Below are positions 6,268 through 6,554 of a stretch of 6,554 bases of DNA, piece after piece. The notes below the pieces were generated by a model that was given only the letters and a program-made list of their open reading frames with translations, did not search any database and had not been told where the DNA came from. Position 1 is the stretch's first letter; the number at the start of each line of letters is the position of its first letter. Origin of the DNA: an uncultured euryarchaeote (GTDB lineage Archaea > Thermoplasmatota > Poseidoniia > Poseidoniales > Poseidoniaceae); assembly GCA_937881505.1 (NCBI GenBank), contig CALGEM010000082.1:1-6554 (forward strand), in the 5' to 3' direction. The position numbers were made by a program, and so were the translations under genes.

Positions 6268-6554
6268 TCAAGCGAGGGCGGAAGCCAAGTCTTCGCTGAG
6301 GTCCTCAAAGCGAGTCTTGAGTTCGTCCAGCGCCATGTTGAATGCCGTGACCGGGTCGAGGCTGCCGTCGGTCTCGTAAGAGAACACGTAAGCACCGTCC
6401 ACGGGCTCGAGGGTAATGGCGTCGTCGAAATCACCTTCACGACCGGTACCGGGGCCAACTTGGTGAAGTGCCTTCTCAAGGTCCATCACGTGGTTGATGT
6501 CGGTCACTTTCTTGTCCTTGCCAAACAGTTTGGCGTCAATGGCTGTGCCATCGG
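6268..6554 (-). CDS. rpoD: DNA-directed RNA polymerase subunit D (Rpo3), C-terminal fragment
   Basis: Only the last 94 codons are in the window; the frame stays open to the right edge, so the start is outside. RpoD (counterpart of Rpb3 and bacterial alpha) forms the assembly platform of archaeal RNA polymerase with subunits L, N and P. The call rests on the C-terminal segment VFSYETDGSLDPVTAFNMALDELKTRF, which has the family's 'F..E(T/S)dGsl.p...l..Al..L' ending. The preceding ~50 residues are less recognisable and contain no cysteine, so the ferredoxin-like insert present in some archaeal D subunits is either degenerate or outside the window. The internal GTG at 6507 is not a plausible start because the frame continues upstream without interruption. 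Pantoate kinase follows on the same strand. An alternative identity cannot be excluded with so little sequence. Confidence 0.72.
   Translation of the reverse strand, partial: DGTAIDAKLFGKDKKVTDINHVMDLEKALHQVGPGTGREGDFDDAITLEPVDGAYVFSYETDGSLDPVTAFNMALDELKTRFEDLSEDLASALA

Noticed and set aside
6221..6271. TTG start for pantoate kinase overlapping the rpoD stop (TTGA)
   Set aside because: Attractive for translational coupling, but the 17 extra residues precede the normal family N-terminus and TTG is a weak start; ATG 6220 is preferred, with the alternative kept in mind.

Overview
The window looks like a piece of a compact archaeal chromosome, most plausibly a planktonic euryarchaeon of the Marine Group II / Poseidoniia type. 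Three genes point to archaea: an archaeal-style pantoate kinase, the C-terminal end of an archaeal RNA polymerase subunit D, and a TPD-motif nuclease of the CDIN1 (C15orf41) family, which is known from eukaryotes and archaea. A large secreted protein with thrombospondin type-3 repeats fits that group but is not proof. The taxonomic placement is inference; no marker gene was searched.

Layout, left to right. (1) The 3' part of a leucyl-tRNA synthetase gene on the plus strand: catalytic core after the editing domain, KMSKS loop, anticodon-binding domain and an archaeal-style C-terminal domain. (2) On the minus strand, a gene for an 890-residue exported protein: signal peptide, seven propeller-like repeats, nine calcium-binding TSP3-like repeats, one membrane helix and a short basic/proline-rich tail. 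(3) An 89-base divergent intergenic region. (4) On the plus strand, a 347-residue CDIN1/TPD-family PD-(D/E)XK nuclease with a helix-turn-helix and a very basic N-terminal tail. (5) On the minus strand, pantoate kinase (GHMP family, archaeal CoA synthesis), preceded by (6) the last ~94 codons of what looks like rpoD, which runs off the right edge.

Genes are packed tightly. The leuS and TSP3-protein genes converge with their stop codons touching, and the nuclease and pantoate kinase genes converge with a 17-base overlap. The only clear non-coding gaps are the 89-base divergent region and about 47 bases between rpoD and pantoate kinase. Most of the genes are housekeeping (translation, transcription, CoA synthesis). 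The surface protein and the nuclease are the less ordinary members. I see no tRNA, rRNA, insertion sequence, CRISPR array or prophage sign.

The points most worth a second look are the CDIN1-like nuclease, the bacterial-core/archaeal-tail composition of the leucyl-tRNA synthetase, and the propeller-plus-TSP3 surface protein.
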